This document shows positions 63,284 through 64,000 of a DNA stretch of 64,000 nucleotides, in pieces; positions within the stretch are counted from its first letter, which is position 1; each line of letters opens with the position of its first letter. Where the stretch lies: the NCBI GenBank assembly GCA_022865485.1, contig JALHSZ010000006.1, positions 1 through 64,000 on the forward strand, read 5' to 3'. The position numbers and the translations under genes were made by a program. The notes beneath the pieces were generated by a model. That model was not told the DNA's origin and did not search any database. It was given only the letters and a program-made list of their open reading frames with translations. The DNA comes from Dehalococcoidales bacterium. GTDB taxonomy: Bacteria > Chloroflexota > Dehalococcoidia > Dehalococcoidales > BS750m-G39.

Positions 63284-64000
63284 TTAGCTGATGATGTCAA
63301 GCGCCTTCTTCAGGTCAATATCTCCCGTATAGAGGGCGGTGCCGACAATAGCGCCTTCGGCGCCGAGGGCTTTGAGCATCTTGAGGTGGTTTAGAGAGGA
63401 GATACCGCCGGCGGCGATGACGGGCTTTCGGATGGTATCGATAAGCTCGGCGGTGGCGGCGAAGTTGGGCTCGGTGAGGGTGCCGTCGCGGCTGATATCG
63501 GTATAGATGAAGCGCTTTACTCCCAGCGGGGTCATTGAGCGCGCCAGGGTTACCGCCCTGATTTCGGTGGGCTGGCGCCAGCCGTGGGTGGCGACAAAGC
63601 CATCGCGGGCGTCGATGCCGACGATGATGGTATCGCGGTAGCGCTTACAGGCCTCTTTGACCAGTTCGGGGTCTTCCACGGCGGCGGTGCCTAAGATTAT
63701 GCGCTCGACGCCGGCCTTGAGCAGCTTGTGTATGGTCTCGATGTCGCGGATGCCGCCGCCGAGTTGCGTTGGAATCAATAAGACGCGGGCGATGTCGGTG
63801 ACTATCTCGATGTTGCGTACGCTGCCCTCGGCGGCGCCGTCGAGGTCAACGATGTGGAGGCGGGGTGCCCCCAGCGACTGCCACTGCAGGGCGGCCTCTA
63901 CCGGGTCTTCGGAGAATACCGTTTCGCGCTCATAGTCGCCCTGGTAGAGGCGGACACACCTGCCGCCGCGGATATCTATGGCCGGGATGATTTCCGTAGC
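63284..64000 (-). CDS. hisA: HisA, 5'-ProFAR isomerase (N-terminus beyond window)
   Basis: The frame is open to the right edge, giving 238 residues that begin EIIPAIDIRGGRCVRLYQGD, so only a few N-terminal residues are missing. The TIM-barrel enzyme converts ProFAR to PRFAR in histidine synthesis. QLGGGIRD, VGIDARDG and YTDISRDGTL hold the two phosphate-binding and catalytic aspartates, and AAGGISSLNHL the last loop. Annotating from the internal TTG at 63778 would wrongly truncate it. Confidence 0.96.
   Translation of the reverse strand, partial: ATEIIPAIDIRGGRCVRLYQGDYERETVFSEDPVEAALQWQSLGAPRLHIVDLDGAAEGSVRNIEIVTDIARVLLIPTQLGGGIRDIETIHKLLKAGVERIILGTAAVEDPELVKEACKRYRDTIIVGIDARDGFVATHGWRQPTEIRAVTLARSMTPLGVKRFIYTDISRDGTLTEPNFAATAELIDTIRKPVIAAGGISSLNHLKMLKALGAEGAIVGTALYTGDIDLKKALDIIS

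Noticed and set aside
63284-63778. HisA as a truncated 164-residue protein starting at the TTG 63778
   Set aside because: The same frame continues with canonical HisA N-terminal sequence to the window edge; the apparent start is only due to lack of another start codon before the edge.

Overview
The window looks like the chromosome of an anaerobic Chloroflexota bacterium, probably class Dehalococcoidia. The GC-rich core carries an 11-subunit complex I operon (nuoABCDHIJKLMN) without the NADH-binding subunits NuoE, NuoF and NuoG. It also has a dnaJ-hspR-clp heat-shock operon, a split class I fumarase, an aconitase of the LeuC/LeuD type, and separate biotin-dependent carboxyltransferase subunits. 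This taxonomic call is an inference from gene content, not from a marker-gene phylogeny.

Layout. 0-1.5 kb: two tandem collagen-like lipoproteins. 1.5-5.9 kb: pyrG-fsa-rho operon and a divergent NUDIX hydrolase. 5.9-9.7 kb: dnaJ-hspR-clpC. 9.7-11.3 kb: two DedA/VTT-like membrane proteins around a tRNA-Ala. 11.3-17.6 kb: a HemN-like radical SAM protein, leuS with an in-frame amber codon, proC, cvpA-like, coaD and rsmD. 17.8-28.3 kb: complex I, including an unlisted 48-residue membrane protein between nuoK and nuoL. 28.3-32.8 kb: small membrane proteins, a lipoprotein, nadK, a GNAT, a NUDIX and a HIT protein. 32.9-42.3 kb: a minus-strand central-carbon cluster running from carboxyltransferase beta and a pyruvate carboxylase B-like subunit through aconitase, isocitrate dehydrogenase and malate dehydrogenase to fumarase. 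Together these supply oxaloacetate, take it reductively to fumarate, and take citrate oxidatively to 2-oxoglutarate. 42.6-44.4 kb: folP-folK-PTPS pterin genes. 45.7-48.4 kb: a DUF2089/SHOCT-like module, an SDR and a pyruvate-kinase-C-like protein. 50.6-55.6 kb: tRNA-fMet, a hydrolase, rarA and small genes. 55.8-60.7 kb: the AmmeMemoRadiSam trio, coaE, rplU-rpmA-rpmE and a DUF1385 protein, all between two inverted ~180 bp repeats. 60.9-64 kb: hisI and partial hisA, separated by an accessory block.

Four AT-rich accessory islets interrupt the GC-rich core: 44.47-45.31 kb (54-residue basic protein plus a TIR/deoxyribosyltransferase-like TPR protein), 48.5-50.5 kb (76-residue helical protein plus GHKL ATPase), 54.06-54.85 kb (two unknowns) and 61.4-63.2 kb (membrane-tailed dCTP deaminase-like protein, Panacea antitoxin and candidate toxin). 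They are the best candidates for undescribed defence or toxin-antitoxin systems. The intergenic regions are rich in small palindromic repeat families (TCATTGCGAGGA type, GTCATTCCCGC type with ~19-21 nt tandem half-units, and GGGGCAAAGCCCC-type hairpins). Many genes start with TTG or GTG, and several appear to be leaderless.
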